Shown here: positions 31,708-45,220 of the stretch, piece after piece | Layout: every line of letters begins with the position of its first letter | How positions within the stretch are numbered: the stretch's first letter is position 1 | Source of the DNA: Latrodectus hesperus | Lineage: Eukaryota; Arthropoda; Arachnida; Araneae; Theridiidae | Assembly: GCA_037975125.1 (NCBI GenBank) | Contig: JAJQOW010000014.1 | Coordinates: 1,488,001-1,552,000 of the forward strand | Reading direction: 5' to 3' | Length of the DNA: 64,000 nucleotides | Made by a program: the position numbers and the translations under genes | Notes under the pieces: generated by a model | Database searches by the model: none | Seen by the model: the letters and a program-made list of their open reading frames with translations, nothing else | What the model was told of the DNA's origin: nothing

Positions 31708-32329
31708 AACACCTGTTGCAGCCTTGGCTCGTAGCTTGTGCAACTTTGTCTTCAGCAGTTGGTGGCGTCGGTGTCCTTTCACACATTTGTGTATTTAACA
31801 GTGTTTTTTCCTTAGATTCGATATGTTTCTTTGTTTAAAAAAAATAAATTGCGTTTTATAATAATGTTGGGGCAGTTTGAAGTCGGAACAATGGAAGCCC
31901 TTCATCTTGAGGATTGATGTCAATCCCGAAGTGAAAGGCATTTATTAATTTATGCGCTGCTTCCTTAAGGTTATTGATCACACCATAAGCTGCTGAAACT
32001 TTGTATTTAAATAATGACGCATTTCAGATTGGAATTCTTCATTGAGGACCAAACATTGTAGAGTGAGTCAAAGAGCAGACATTCTTTCGAAATGGAAGTT
32101 GCGGAGCAGCTCCCATGCATAACCAACCACAGCAGGACGGTGCGCTGTGACCAAGCCCTTCAATACAAGGCCTGACCGCGCGAGACCCGTCGAAATATTC
32201 ACCGTCGCTGTTATTTTGGTAAAAAAAATAAATAAAAAAATGCGCGCTTGATACCACCAAATGTCTAGCCTTTATTTTATTTTATTTTTGTAAATTAAAT
32301 AAAACATCACATTAAATTTAATTTACCTG
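31708..32329. other. Unassigned stretch
   Basis: Mixed composition with GC-richer patches (31720-31790, 32085-32200). I find no domain in its frames and no repeat ends. CCGACCG-type sequence begins the SINE that follows. Confidence 0.4.
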
Positions 32330-32620
32330 CCGACCGATTGGCTGAATGGTTAGCGTTCATGACTCCTGAGCTGTGGGTCCCGAGTTCGAATCCAGGTTCA
32401 GGTATGGATGTTTCTTTCCTTCTCTGTCCTTTCTTCTGTGTTGTTGTATGAATGTGGCCCACCCTATAAACGGGTTTGTGGTGGTTTGGCGCGGGTAACG
32501 CTACTCGCCTCCGTGACTTGGTTCACAGGTGCCCGCTGGGTAACGACACATGAGTAGCAGTCTCTGGCCTTGTTGTGGCATAGGGTTCAGTAGCCCTTGT
32601 GCCCGCCATTGGAAAAAAAA
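32330..32620 (+). mobile_element. tRNA-derived SINE, family D
   Basis: The head CCGACCGATTGGCTGAATGGTTAGCGT carries an A box, and CCGAGTTCGAATCCAGG is a strong B box. The body is GC-rich (GGTTTGGCGCGGGTAACGC, CAGGTGCCCGCTGGGTAACG), and the end GCCCGCCATTGG is followed by an A run. TTACCT flanks both sides and may be a short TSD. It is the only copy of this family in the window. Confidence 0.75.
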
Positions 32621-32859
32621 TTCAACTTACCTAAAGTTATTTTTATTTTTAAAAAAATAATTTTTGATAAAGTAATACTTTAAATTAACTTAACAAATTA
32701 GTTCGTTATTTAAAGACGTAATTGAATAATTTAGTTCGTAATTTTATTGGATATTTATTTTTATAAAAAAAATTATATTTTAAAGCTTTTTTACTCTGTT
32801 ATTTTTTACTAAAACAGTGTTATATAAAATTTAATATTAGAATTTTACTATCCCAATTA
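32621..32859. other. AT-rich spacer
   Basis: No feature seen. Confidence 0.4.
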
Positions 32860-33752
32860 TTAGGTTGGTGCGTATGAAATGTCGGATTCTCTTTACATGC
32901 GGACGTTTTCCTCCCTGTTTTCGTTATACTTTTGTATTTGGCATAACCTCATTCATACTCGTATTGTCCATTGCCAGAGACTCATTTCAGCAAAATAGGT
33001 TTTCTCGAAGGTATTCCCTTTTTTATTTCTTTTGAGTTTATTGCCGATATGAATTCTGCCGACATTCGCGTCATTTTCTTATATGAGTACAAACTTGGTA
33101 ATAGTGCTGCAAAAGCTGCACGCAACATAAACCAAGCGTTTGGGGAGAATACGGTTAACGATCGGAAAGTGCAGCGTTGGTTCGAAAAATTTCGGACTAG
33201 CGATTTTTCACTGCAAAATGAGCCGCGCGGAAGACCCAAAACGTCTGTGAAGAATGATGACCTGAAGGCTCTAGTGGAAGCGGATCCAGCCGTATCCAAG
33301 AGGGAACTTGCTATCAGGAGGAAAGTTGACCATACAACGATATTGAGACACCTTTCTGAGATTGGCAAGGTTAAGAAGATGGACAAGTGGGTACCGCACG
33401 CACGGACAGAGCGAAATAAGCTGGATCGGTTAAACGTATGCTCATCATTGCAGCATCCACCCTATTCACCGGATCTCTCGCCGACCGATTTTCATTTTTT
33501 CAAGCATTTAGAGCTGTTTTTAAGGGGCAAACACTATGAAAATGAAGACAGTCTAAAAAACTCGATATCAGAGTTTATTAATTCTAAAGACCAAAATTTT
33601 TTTAAGACAGGCATCTACGCTTTAAAATCTCGTTGGGAGAAGTGTATTGAAGCGAATGGAGCATACTTTGATTGAATAAACAGCTTTTGAAGAAAGATAT
33701 GCAGTTTTATACAATCACTTAAGAATCCGACATTTCATATGCACCAACCTAA
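32860..33752 (+). mobile_element. Internally deleted mariner element with intact TIRs
   Basis: The TIRs of about 30 bases read TTAGGTTGGTGCGTATGAAA (left) and TTAGGTTGGTGCATATGAAA (right, complement), both followed by TGTCGGATTCT. TA flanks both ends (32858-32859, 33753-33754). At 893 bases it is about 0.4 kb shorter than an autonomous mariner. The ends look usable, and the frame has lost its catalytic core but stays open. Confidence 0.92.
33049..33675 (+). CDS. Truncated mariner transposase (DNA-binding domain fused to C-terminal tail)
   Basis: 208 codons from ATG (MNSADIRVIFLYEYKLGNSA), with stop TGA. The N-terminal half has the paired helix-turn-helix region of mariner transposases (AAKAARNINQAFGENTVNDR, VQRWFEKFRT, GRPKTSV, then AVSKRELAIRRKVDHTTILR). 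After RLNVCSSL the protein jumps directly to QHPPYSPDLSPTDFHFFKHL, the third catalytic block. An autonomous protein has about 345 residues; about 135, including the first two catalytic Asp, are missing by an in-frame deletion at about 33450. It cannot cut DNA but may still bind TIRs, so it could act as an inhibitor of related transposases; that is inference. The frame start at 32971 lacks an ATG. Confidence 0.88.
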   Translation: MNSADIRVIFLYEYKLGNSAAKAARNINQAFGENTVNDRKVQRWFEKFRTSDFSLQNEPRGRPKTSVKNDDLKALVEADPAVSKRELAIRRKVDHTTILRHLSEIGKVKKMDKWVPHARTERNKLDRLNVCSSLQHPPYSPDLSPTDFHFFKHLELFLRGKHYENEDSLKNSISEFINSKDQNFFKTGIYALKSRWEKCIEANGAYFD

Positions 33753-33754
33753 TA

Positions 33755-36513
<2,759 letters not shown>

Positions 36514-36519
36514 ATAATG

Positions 36520-37604
36520 ATATTAAAATATAATTAGTTAAAGGAAAATTAATTCATTAAAGATTTGCTTTTATTTTGTATTTAAAAAAAGCAAATTTTT
36601 AATTTTTACTCAGTTTTCTTGATAAATTATGGTGGAAACAAATACATTAAAAATGTTACATGTCCATATTAGGAGATAAGGTTATAGTAACTGTTGTTCC
36701 CGTGGAATATTACACCTCTGAGAAAGAAAAAAAAAGCAATGCTAGGCTTCCACCCCCGACATTAGCCATTTACTTCGAAATTCGGATCAAATGAGATCTT
36801 TGCCGTGATAACTGACTTTTAAAAAGTGAAGATTATCCTCGTCTGGAAAGAATTAAGGCCACATTTTCAGTACCTAAGTTACACATTAACTTTCTAGTAA
36901 AGCTTCGATATAAAATCAGAGAGAGAATAAGAAAAAAAAATTTTGTTCTAAATGGAACGTATCGTCATTAAACAGAAATTACGAATTAATCTCCAGCATA
37001 GAACAATTGTTTCCGAATAGCCTAAATAAAGAAGCCTTTAGAAGTCTTAATCAAGTGAATCAAAACAATAAACTATTCGAGCATTCACTTAATTAGGGAG
37101 ATTCCGCATAAAACCAACCATGAATTCTGATTACTCGTGATTATTGACCATTGAAAACGGATCGGAATTTGTAATTCTTCGACTGCATCGGAACAAGAAA
37201 CGATTAAAGATTGTACAATTTTTATATTAGAAATCGTTTCCTTTATTGTAAATATTTCGAATCTTAGATGGGAAGTAACAAAGCATTCAAATTCATAATT
37301 AAATACTTGCATCGGATTCTAGAGGACGAAATTTTCTGCTTATTTTCTAGAGGAAAATTGAAAATAAACATAAGTTATGATTCATCTTGTGAAAAAAGCA
37401 TAGTAATCCTTGAAGAATTAAGCATTAACCGTTTGTCTACGGAAATGAAGTGTAAGAGAAATTAGAGTTGCGCATAAGTATAGATTTGTGGTAAAAAAAA
37501 TCTATGCATGCATTCAATTTTCATGGGTTTCAAAAGGTCTGCTGGAATGTATGGAAGCGATACAAGCAATCGCCACGTTTTCAGTCCTCAGTTGTCTTCT
37601 TCTC
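36520..37604. other. AT-rich stretch without recognised genes
   Basis: No motif-bearing frame or repeat end found. The short frames at 37085-37312 and 37268-37465 lie on opposite strands and lack recognisable domains. Confidence 0.4.
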
Positions 37605-37757
37605 ATTAGTAATACTCTTGCCTTCGGTTCAACAGTTCATGGGTTCGAATCCCACCTTGGGCATGGATGTTTGCAGTGGTTCGGATTCCACTTTAAGCCG
37701 TAGGTCCCGGTCAAATTAGCCCTCGTGTGCAAAAAATGACCGTTGAGCGACAAACAA
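37605..37757 (+). mobile_element. tRNA-derived SINE, family C, second copy
   Basis: CTTGCCTTCGGTTCAACAGT and CATGGGTTCGAATCCCACC (B box) match the 21665-21842 copy. The body GGTTCGGATTCCACTTTAA and the end GTGTGCAAAAAATGACCGTTGAGCG also match. The A-box side is less clear. Confidence 0.7.
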
Positions 37758-38189
37758 GCATCTCAGTAGTAATAATATTTATTGTTTATTTGATTCGATT
37801 CATTCTAAGTCATTACCAAATCCAACTCTCTCGTCATTTCGAATCACGATCATGCGAATAACACATACAATCAATGAGAAGTGCTGTTATGTTAATGATA
37901 AATTTTACACTTCTGATTGACAGAGAGAGATTACCACATGCACAAAAACAGCTATGTACTTAATTATGGATTCAACTCTGTGTCACACTTCTTTATATTC
38001 TCGGTAATAATTTGGAAATTAAACATTTAAGTCACTTTTTGCAATATTATTAAAGAAAGAATTACATAAGCATTTTTAGCTTAAAACTAAAACGCTCATT
38101 TAAGGCAACTGGTAGTTTGTAATACATTTTTATTTGGGTTATTTAAAAATTTAAGTCTAGTATTTTTTTAAATTGGGAATACTTTAAAA

Positions 38190-40779
38190 CAGGGATTTTC
38201 AACCTGTGGGGCGCACCCCCTAGGGGGGCTGGGAGCATATCCAAGATAAAATGTTATTTAAAAAAATTGATTAAATGACTGAAAGAAAAGAACACTCTTA
38301 CAAAACAAAATACATTTCGACTTATTTAATAATTAACTTATTAAATTAAAACAACTTAATTAAAAACAAATTTATTTATTATTAGTGACTTCTTTGGGCC
38401 TGTCTTTCAGAGCAAAGTTTTCCGAAGGAGGTTTTAATATTAGAAATAGACACTCTCAGTTCTTTTTCTATATTTAGCTGAGATCTATATTTTGTCTTCA
38501 AAGAAGCTACTGCAGAAAATCCAATTTCACAAAGATAAGATATTGTAAATGGTAGAATGCGAAATGCCCTTTTGTTTTTAGTGCAGAAAACTCATTATCC
38601 ACCCCTGCCCGAAATTCAAAGAGTAATTTATTACTCAATTGTCTTTTTGGTTTCGCTGCTTGCCGTGAAGTCTATGAAGGTTTCTTCCTCTTCAGTTGAG
38701 AGTCCTTCGGGAGTATTTTGAAATGGATCCCTCACCCACTTGTAACTTGATATCAGTTTGTCGTCAGCCAGAAAGTACTTTTTAAAATTCTTTGCTAGCA
38801 TTGCTAAATGATTTTCAATAGTTACAAAAACAACTTTTACATGTTGTTCTTTCAGCCTTGTAAGTTTTAATACTATCATTCAAATTTTCAAACATTGTTA
38901 AGTTTTCTTGCTTTAAATTTCTGCTCCACAATTCCAATTTCCTACAAAAAGCATTAACTTTATCACTCGTATTCAATATATGTGTATTTGCTCCTTGCAG
39001 TTGAAGATTCAAGTTATTTAATTTCTCGAATATGTCGATGACACATGTAGCTCAGTTTCATCACAAATAAACTATCGCAAAAATACTCAGCTTCCGGTCT
39101 GTTTTCCTCTTCTAGGAAAACGGCGATTTCTTCTCTTAATTCATAAACACGTTGCAAAAATTTCCCTCGTGATAACAATCTTGCCTCGCAATAAAATAGT
39201 AACGCTGAATGTACTGCACCCATGTCTTTACAAAGTGCAGAAAAGATTCTTGATTCCAGGGGTCTCATTTTTATATAATCTACTACGATTACAACCGTAG
39301 TTAATACAATATTCAAACCAGGACTCATTTCTTTAGAAGCCAAATCTTCTCTGTGGATCATGCAATGTGTCCAGACGCATTGTGGCGATTTTTGTTTCAC
39401 AAATGCTTGAATACTTTAGAATCTTCCAGACATAGAACGAGCACCATCAGTGCATATTCCGACGCATTTTTTCCATTCTATGTTTGCCTCGTTCATAAAA
39501 CCATTTAAGATAGCAAATAATGCGAGTGCTGTTGCTTTGAGTTCTATTGGTTTGCAAAAAAGTAATTCTTCTACTACTGACAAATCATCACAAAATCTAA
39601 CATAGGCGATGAAATGAGCATCTTTATTACGATTTGTTTCCTCATCGAGTTGTATTGAAAACAATTTGTCACGCAACTTCGACAAAAGCTGACACTCTAC
39701 ATCTTTAGCTATATCAGCAATTCAACGGGCAACAGTATCATTTGAAAGAGGTATAGACTGCAATTGTTTTGCAAAATTATCTCCAAACATAATTTCTACA
39801 ATCTCAATTGCGGTTGGCAAAACAAGCTCTTCACCAATGGTGTGAGGCTTTTTACATCTGGTTATTTTATATGAAACTTTGTGAGAGGCAATTAAAGCTT
39901 TTTCATTTACAACGTTTTTTTAAACAATGACTTTTGCTTTTCATATGATTTTAATTTTGATTCTAAGAATTCTCTGGGTTTGCTTACGTACTCACTATGA
40001 AGCATTTCCAAATGTCGTTTAAGTTTATTATGTTTCATGCTGTCTGCCGCCACCATTTTTGGGCAAATGATACACAGGAGCCTTTCTTCTTCATTTACTT
40101 CAATACTAGTGAACCCAAAATTTAAGTATTCATGAGAATATTTTCTTGATTTTATTTTCGGAACCATGCTTGTCCGTGTACTTGTTGATGCTTGTCTATC
40201 GTCTAATGCTCGCTTGCTCCCGCTTAAAAATTTACCCATGATTCTGCATAAGTCTGCTGCCGTGAATATTTAATACGGTGAATTGCAATTACACGAAAAT
40301 ATATAAAACATACACATTCAGAATATATTCAATAGCGATAGAAGGATCGACTCGAATGAGATTGTCTGGAATTGAAATTAGCGTCATAGAATTTTCTCCT
40401 TCTCCCTATGAGAAAACATTTGTTCACATCTGCGCACGCTTCTAACTTAACTTTTAAGCTGACCTGACAAATTACAGACAAATTGAAACTTCTCGCGAAA
40501 CCGTGAGAATGCCCGACATGGCGGGACGCAAGAGCAATCAAAAGGCAGAGGATTCTGGTTTTTTCAATGCTGAGGATCGGTGTTGCAAAATGTCAATAAA
40601 TTTTCGTATTTTTGGTACATTGTAAAGTTTAAAATTAAGGTTGTAGAGTAGGTTTAGCGCCAAAATACTCAAAATACATAATTATTGTGTACATTTTATT
40701 GTATGCGGTGGGGAGGGGGGCGAGATGAAAATTATGATTGAAAATGGGACCGTGAATACTGAAAGGTTGAGAAACACTG
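38190..40779 (-). mobile_element. hAT element (BED-finger/ZBED type), 8-bp TSD, decayed
   Basis: ctttaaaa occurs at 38182-38189 and 40780-40787. The ends are CAGGGATTTTCAACCTGT and, on the other strand, CAGTGTTTCTCAACCTTT, which share CAG.G.TT.TCAACCT, a typical short hAT TIR. The 2590-base element encodes a decayed transposase on the minus strand. The 8-bp duplication and BED finger agree with hAT. Confidence 0.92.
38631..40239 (-). pseudogene. hAT transposase (ZBED5/SCAND3-like), multiply frameshifted
   Basis: It starts at ATG 40239 (MGKFLSGSKRALDDRQ). It has a BED-type zinc finger (LLCIICPKMV...NKLKRHLEMLH), then in other phases the catalytic region (DKLFSIQLDEETNR, VGICTDGARSMSG at 39416-39685), the helical insertion (SPQCVWTHCMIHREDLASKE, then EARLLSRGKFLQRVYELREE at 39014-39400), and the C-terminal part down to 38631. 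Frames change at about 39900, 39010 and 38870, with at least one extra stop. These blocks match the domesticated vertebrate ZBED5/SCAND3 type and their spider transposon relatives. The C-terminal dimerisation region is incomplete, so the gene is dead. Confidence 0.85.
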
Positions 40780-40787
40780 CTTTAAAA

Positions 40788-41116
40788 CAAAATAATTTAT
40801 ATTTTTTTATTTAAGGATAAGAGGGAAACTTAGGTATTTATCACTTAGCACATTTTTAATTTCTAATTTAGTTAAATGATTTTAATATTGTATATATGTA
40901 ATATGCATATACTAAACATACTTAATTAACCGTAATCATTATTAAAGTAATTATCTTAACGTAAAGAGAATTCTAAATTCTTAGAGAGGTTTAAATTTCT
41001 AGAAACCCCCAGAATTGAAGTTCTGTTTGAATAGTAAAAATTTACGATACTTTAGGTTACATATTATGATATCTTGAATTAAGGGATCAGTATTCTTTCT
41101 AATTCTGATAAATATC
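40788..41116. other. AT-rich spacer between hAT and Tc1 elements
   Basis: No feature seen. Confidence 0.4.
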
Positions 41117-41118
41117 TA

Positions 41119-42518
41119 CACTACTGGCCATTAAAATTGCTACACCAAGAAGGAATGCAAATAACAGAACGATATTTATTGGACACATACATTATAGTGG
41201 AAAGAACAAGCGATTAGATTTACAGGAAATTAGGATGTATAGATCTTGAGAAATCAGTACCCAGAGCAGCCACCTCTGGCTGCAATAACAGCATTTATCC
41301 ACCTAGGTATGGAGTCAAGCAGAGATTGTATGGCATATACGGGGATCTCAGTCCATGCAGCTTCAACACTATGCCACAGTTCATTGACAGTAGTGAATGG
41401 TAAGTGATGGCGTGCCATTCGCTCAGCAACCATTGACCACACGTTCTCTATTGGTGACAGATCAGGAGAACGTACTGGCCAGGGTAAAAGTCGAACCTGT
41501 TCTGTATCAAGGAAGTTCAGAACAGTAAGGGCAAAATGCGGTCGTGCATTATCCTGTTAAAACAGAGCGTTAGGGAGGCCACGAAGATAGGGTAGAGCAA
41601 CGGGCCTTAACACATCGGAAATGTAACGGTTGCTGTTCAAAGTGCCGATAATGCGATCAAGAGGTGATCGAGACGTGTATCCAATGGCACCCCATACCAT
41701 CACTCCATCAGATGGGCCAGTAGGGCGATGTCCAATGCAAGTTGGCAATGCGCGTTCTCCACGATGCCTTCAAACACGGATGCGTCCTGTATACAGAACC
41801 GAGATTCATCTGTAAAGATGACGTGATGCCATTCCCGCGTCCAGGTTCGTCGCTGATCACATCAGTGAAGGCGCTCCTATCTGTGACGCAGCGTCAATGG
41901 TAGGCGAAGCCATGGTCGCCGTGCAGACAATCCATGCTGCTGCAAACGTCGTCGAACTGTTCGAACAGAAACTTGTTGCCTTGCAAGTGACTCCATTTTA
42001 CGACTCAAGGTTCGTGATGTGGCTGTACGATCCCTTGTGATCATGCGGATAAGATGTCTTTCTTCTCTGCTGTTAGTGATGGGGGGTCGCTGAGATCCTG
42101 CATGACGTTCCGTATGATTGTCCTGAACCCATCGATTCCACATTCTGCTAAAAGTCGTGGGGTCTCGACCGACGCGAGCAGCAATATTGCGGTAGGATAA
42201 ACCGCAATCCCGGTAGGCTATAATCCTTCCTCGATCAAAGTCAGACACGTGCTGATAGGTGCATTTCTTCTTTTTACACGAGGCATTACAGCAACTTTCT
42301 TTGCCGAAAACAACGCTGAAACGGAAATTGAGTATGAGAAAACTGCTGTCAAATCTCTGGTTTTATACACATTGTAGATGTCGCTACTGTCGCCTGCTTT
42401 GTATGAATGCGCTGGAAATCTAATCATTTGCATATCACAGCAAGTTCTACCTGTCATGCAAATTTCACGTGTGTGTTGTGCTGCTTTCCTGCTGTAGCAA
42501 TTTTAATGGCCATCAGTG
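41119..42518 (-). mobile_element. Tc1-family element with TIRs, TA target, decayed
   Basis: The left end CACTACTGGCCATTAAAATT and the right end (complement CACTGATGGCCATTAAAATT) form TIRs of about 28 bases, flanked by TA (41117-41118, 42519-42520). The element is 1400 bases and carries a DD34E transposase on the minus strand, inactivated by several lesions. Confidence 0.92.
41254..42286 (-). pseudogene. Tc1 transposase (DD34E), inactivated
   Basis: It starts at ATG 42286 (MPRVKRRNAPIST). A one-base shift then moves into SDFDRGRIIAYRDCGLSYRN (helix-turn-helix 1), VGRDPTTFSRMWNRW, and a second helix-turn-helix (SVRTVRRRLQQHGLSARRPW). Near 41877 the phase is lost again and a TGA intervenes before VIFTDES, the first Asp. 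The block DGVMVWGAIGYTSRSPL follows. The QQDNARPH motif has TAA in place of its first or second Gln. QDNARPH and SPDLSPIENVW are 34 residues apart between Asp and Glu (DD34E). The end is AVIAARGGCSGY. Damage is moderate and every domain is present. Confidence 0.9.
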
Positions 42519-42520
42519 TA

Positions 42521-43012
42521 TTTAAATTTTAAAAATGTTTGAATTTAGCGTGGATATACAGACGAGCGCATGTATGTATTATAACGCAGCCACTATTCAA
42601 TTTACGTCTTCGACTGTTGTTGATAGCTGATTGTCACCATCTCAACTTGAAATATTCACCTTTTTTTACCACTCTGATTCTCTAATGTTGTGATTCACTC
42701 TCAACATGATGACTTTGCTCGATCCGTCAAAACTCCGTGTTAATGGGGAGATTCAATTTGAAGGATGAGTTATGGACGGTGTGATACATATCTTCCTATG
42801 AGTGATTTAAATATGGGAAGAGCTGCGCAATTCATGCACAAAAATTTGATCTTCATTTCTAGTATACTAGTCAATACTGTGTAACCATGGCAACAGAAGA
42901 ATTAGTCCATATGTATCAAACTGACTCTTTGGTAAGTCGGTGGATCTTCGTCTTGTAGTCTGAAAATTCCAGACTTGGCAATGGATAGTATGTCTTGGAA
43001 ACGTATTTGTTT
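42521..43012. other. Spacer without recognised features
   Basis: No supportable gene. A short (TA) array starts near 43013. Confidence 0.4.
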
Positions 43013-43034
43013 ATATATATATATATATATATAT
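43013..43034. repeat. Short (TA)n run
   Basis: About 22 bases of AT dinucleotide followed by TTATATTTATATTATATAC. Confidence 0.9.
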
Positions 43035-43124
43035 TATATTTATATTATATACTTCCCCTCACGATATGTTCAACCAATGGAAAAATATGGTCCATAAAAA
43101 TATTTTTAACATGCATAAGAGCAT

Positions 43125-43400
43125 AAGTCCTCTAAGTGGAAGCGTTTTACGCTCCCAAGGCATAGATCTGAGGTTCGATTTTCTGGCTTGGCAAGATCGA
43201 CTCAGCCTTTCATCCCTTCAGTGGGTCGATAAATTGAGTACCAAGCATGCTTGGGAACTAAACACTGGGGGTCTTACGTTAGGCTGACCATCTAATGGAG
43301 ACATGCTTCTCACACCAGGGCCTCTTGGTCAGGAAAACAGAGATGGGCACTGTAGTCTTTGGCCCACATGGTCTGTCGGGCCACAAAGTTTTGTTTAGTT
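43125..43400 (+). mobile_element. SINE family B copy
   Basis: The head CTCTAAGTGGAAGCGTTTTAC (A box), GAGGTTCGATTTT (B box), CGACTCAGCCTTTCATCCCT and the end TTTTGTTTAGTTT agree with the full-length copy at 25797-26068. No clear TSD was found. Confidence 0.8.
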
Positions 43401-43473
43401 TAAGTCCGCTTGCTTTGAGGATCTCCGTTTCTATCAAGTATCGAACCCGCAATTTTTAACCATGAGTACTTAC

Positions 43474-43533
43474 GGATGTGTTCGTAGATTGATTTCATCT
43501 TGCTTCGGAAACACATCCAAAGCAAGATGAAAT
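43474..43533. other. Interleaved inverted repeats (X-Y-X'-Y' layout)
   Basis: GGATGTGTT (43474-43482) is complementary to AACACATCC (43510-43518), and ATTTCATCTTGCTT (43492-43505) is complementary to AAGCAAGATGAAAT (43520-43533). The two stems interleave rather than nest, which in RNA would be an H-type pseudoknot. No gene is attached to it; it lies just after a SINE. Confidence 0.6.
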
Positions 43534-43539
43534 TTATTT

Positions 43540-44536
43540 TTCTATAATTTATTTATCTAATCGTAATACTTTTGCCTTATTTATTTAATTGAGAAACGCA
43601 AAAAAAAATCTCATTTGGAATAAAATGGCACAATGAAAAGCTTTTATTATTCGGAAATGCACTGAGTGTCGTAAGTTAAAATCATACGAATCCCTGTGGG
43701 GACAATTATTTTGAATTACTTTGAAAAATGGAGAAAGAAAAAAAAAACCGTTGAAATATGTGTCATCAAACAAAAAGAAAGCAACTCTAAGAGCTCATTA
43801 GTGTATCCTAAGCAATAATGGTTCAAGCACTCGATTGGTATTAATTTCTGAGGATCTCTTAATATTGGCGGAAGCCAGATTCGAGAAGCTTTGGAGAAAA
43901 AGTTCTACTTCTTCATCGAAAGCTGCAGTTAGCAATTAGAGTGATGCGTGTCTCAAAGCAATGAGAAGGGGGGGGGGAGAGAAGTAAACTGAGCGATTAC
44001 CCGAGAGAAAACTTGACAACCAGATCTTTCAACGAAAAAACGTGTGAAATGTTAATAAAGATGTATTCAACTCGCTTATAAATGAAAACTTGAAGGAGGA
44101 TAGTTTAGAAGATTGTAGAGCTGTTTCGAATGTTTTGAGTTCTAATTCGATGAAGCATAAACATTAAATTAAAAACTAAGAATTTCATTTGCATTAACAA
44201 AAATGTTATTTAAATGAAATTAAAGTTTGTTTTTTTTAAAAAAAAATTGGAATATATTTTTATAATCTGCTTATATTTTGATTTACTGTACCTTTATGCT
44301 GAGATTGTGATCCCCAAATCGGTAGGTGGTGTGTTCGATTTCAGTCACTTAAGCAATAGGTGCATGCTGTATTTTTGCATCTACATGTGTTGGGGGTGTG
44401 CTTAGCAATTTTCTGAAGTTTCTTGCAAATCATGGTTAGGCCCTCCTAAATAATACACGTGGTTGTTAAAATATCTCTTTACTTTAGTTATAAATTCGTA
44501 AAGTTGTCTGCATTCAATTGTTAGATTTACTAATAG
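43540..44536. other. Stretch without recognised genes
   Basis: AT-rich; contains a GGGGGGGGG run near 43969. No domain-bearing frames. Confidence 0.4.
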
Positions 44537-44934
44537 GTGTAGAGCTGCAGTGGCTCAGTAGCTTCACGCCGCTTCCCGTAAGCTCAGTAAAGTGAAGCAT
44601 CATTTGCCGCGGGCAGTGGTTGGGAGGGTGACCACGGTGCACTCTCCTTCACTGGGTTGCTGGAGCTCCGTGGGTTGGGAACGTGTCCACGTTTATCTGT
44701 GACGTCCGCTGGTGTGGCGTGGATGGGGAGAGGAGGGTGCCAGTTCACAGGTGTGGCCTCGTCACCTGACCATGGTTCAAAATGACGAGGCACCTTAAAA
44801 CGATCAAAAGTCGTACTTTCACCTTCGTGGTGCTCTGATCCAAACGAAAGACGCTCTCTATTAACTTAATTCGCACTGCCAAAGGCAAAAGCGAGCTTGG
44901 CTTGTCCAAGTGTCATAAGCAACAACAACAACAA
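44537..44934 (+). mobile_element. SINE family F with (CAA)n tail
   Basis: It starts GTGTAGAGCTGCAGTGGCTC, has a GC-rich body (GTGACGTCCGCTGGTGTGGC, GGGGAGAGGAGGGTGCCAG) and ends GAGCTTGGCTTGTCCAAGTG followed by (CAA)n. Parts recur at 49540-49677 (3' end) and 50702-50889 (middle). The A-box-like TGGCTCAGTAGC near the start suggests a tRNA-related head; no clear B box is seen. The minus-strand frame at 44584-44793 is a shadow. Confidence 0.7.
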
Positions 44935-44937
44935 ATA

Positions 44938-45220
44938 GATATCGATTTTAAGTTCAATTTCTGCTCCTTGAATCACCATTTTTTTCTGGGAATTCATTTA
45001 TCCCAATATTGTTTCTGTCTTTATATATAAACTAAATAACTCAATCCAATTATAATTAACATTTTATTTAGTTTTCTAAATGATATGAAAGGGCTATTCA
45101 TAACAAAAGGTGGAAATCTATTTCAAATTTTCAACAGCACTAAGGTATACAAAATTTCGTGGCAAAGGCACGAAGAAATAGGAGTGACCTTTGGATCAAA
45201 TAATGTCCACCAATTGTTAT
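44938..45220. other. Spacer without recognised features
   Basis: No feature seen. Confidence 0.4.

Noticed and set aside
32971..33048. Longer N-terminus of the mariner transposase
   Set aside because: It begins at TTG and has no mariner homology; the ATG at 33049 gives the usual start of the family.
44584..44793. Pro/Ser-rich minus-strand frame
   Set aside because: A shadow of the GC-rich body of SINE family F.
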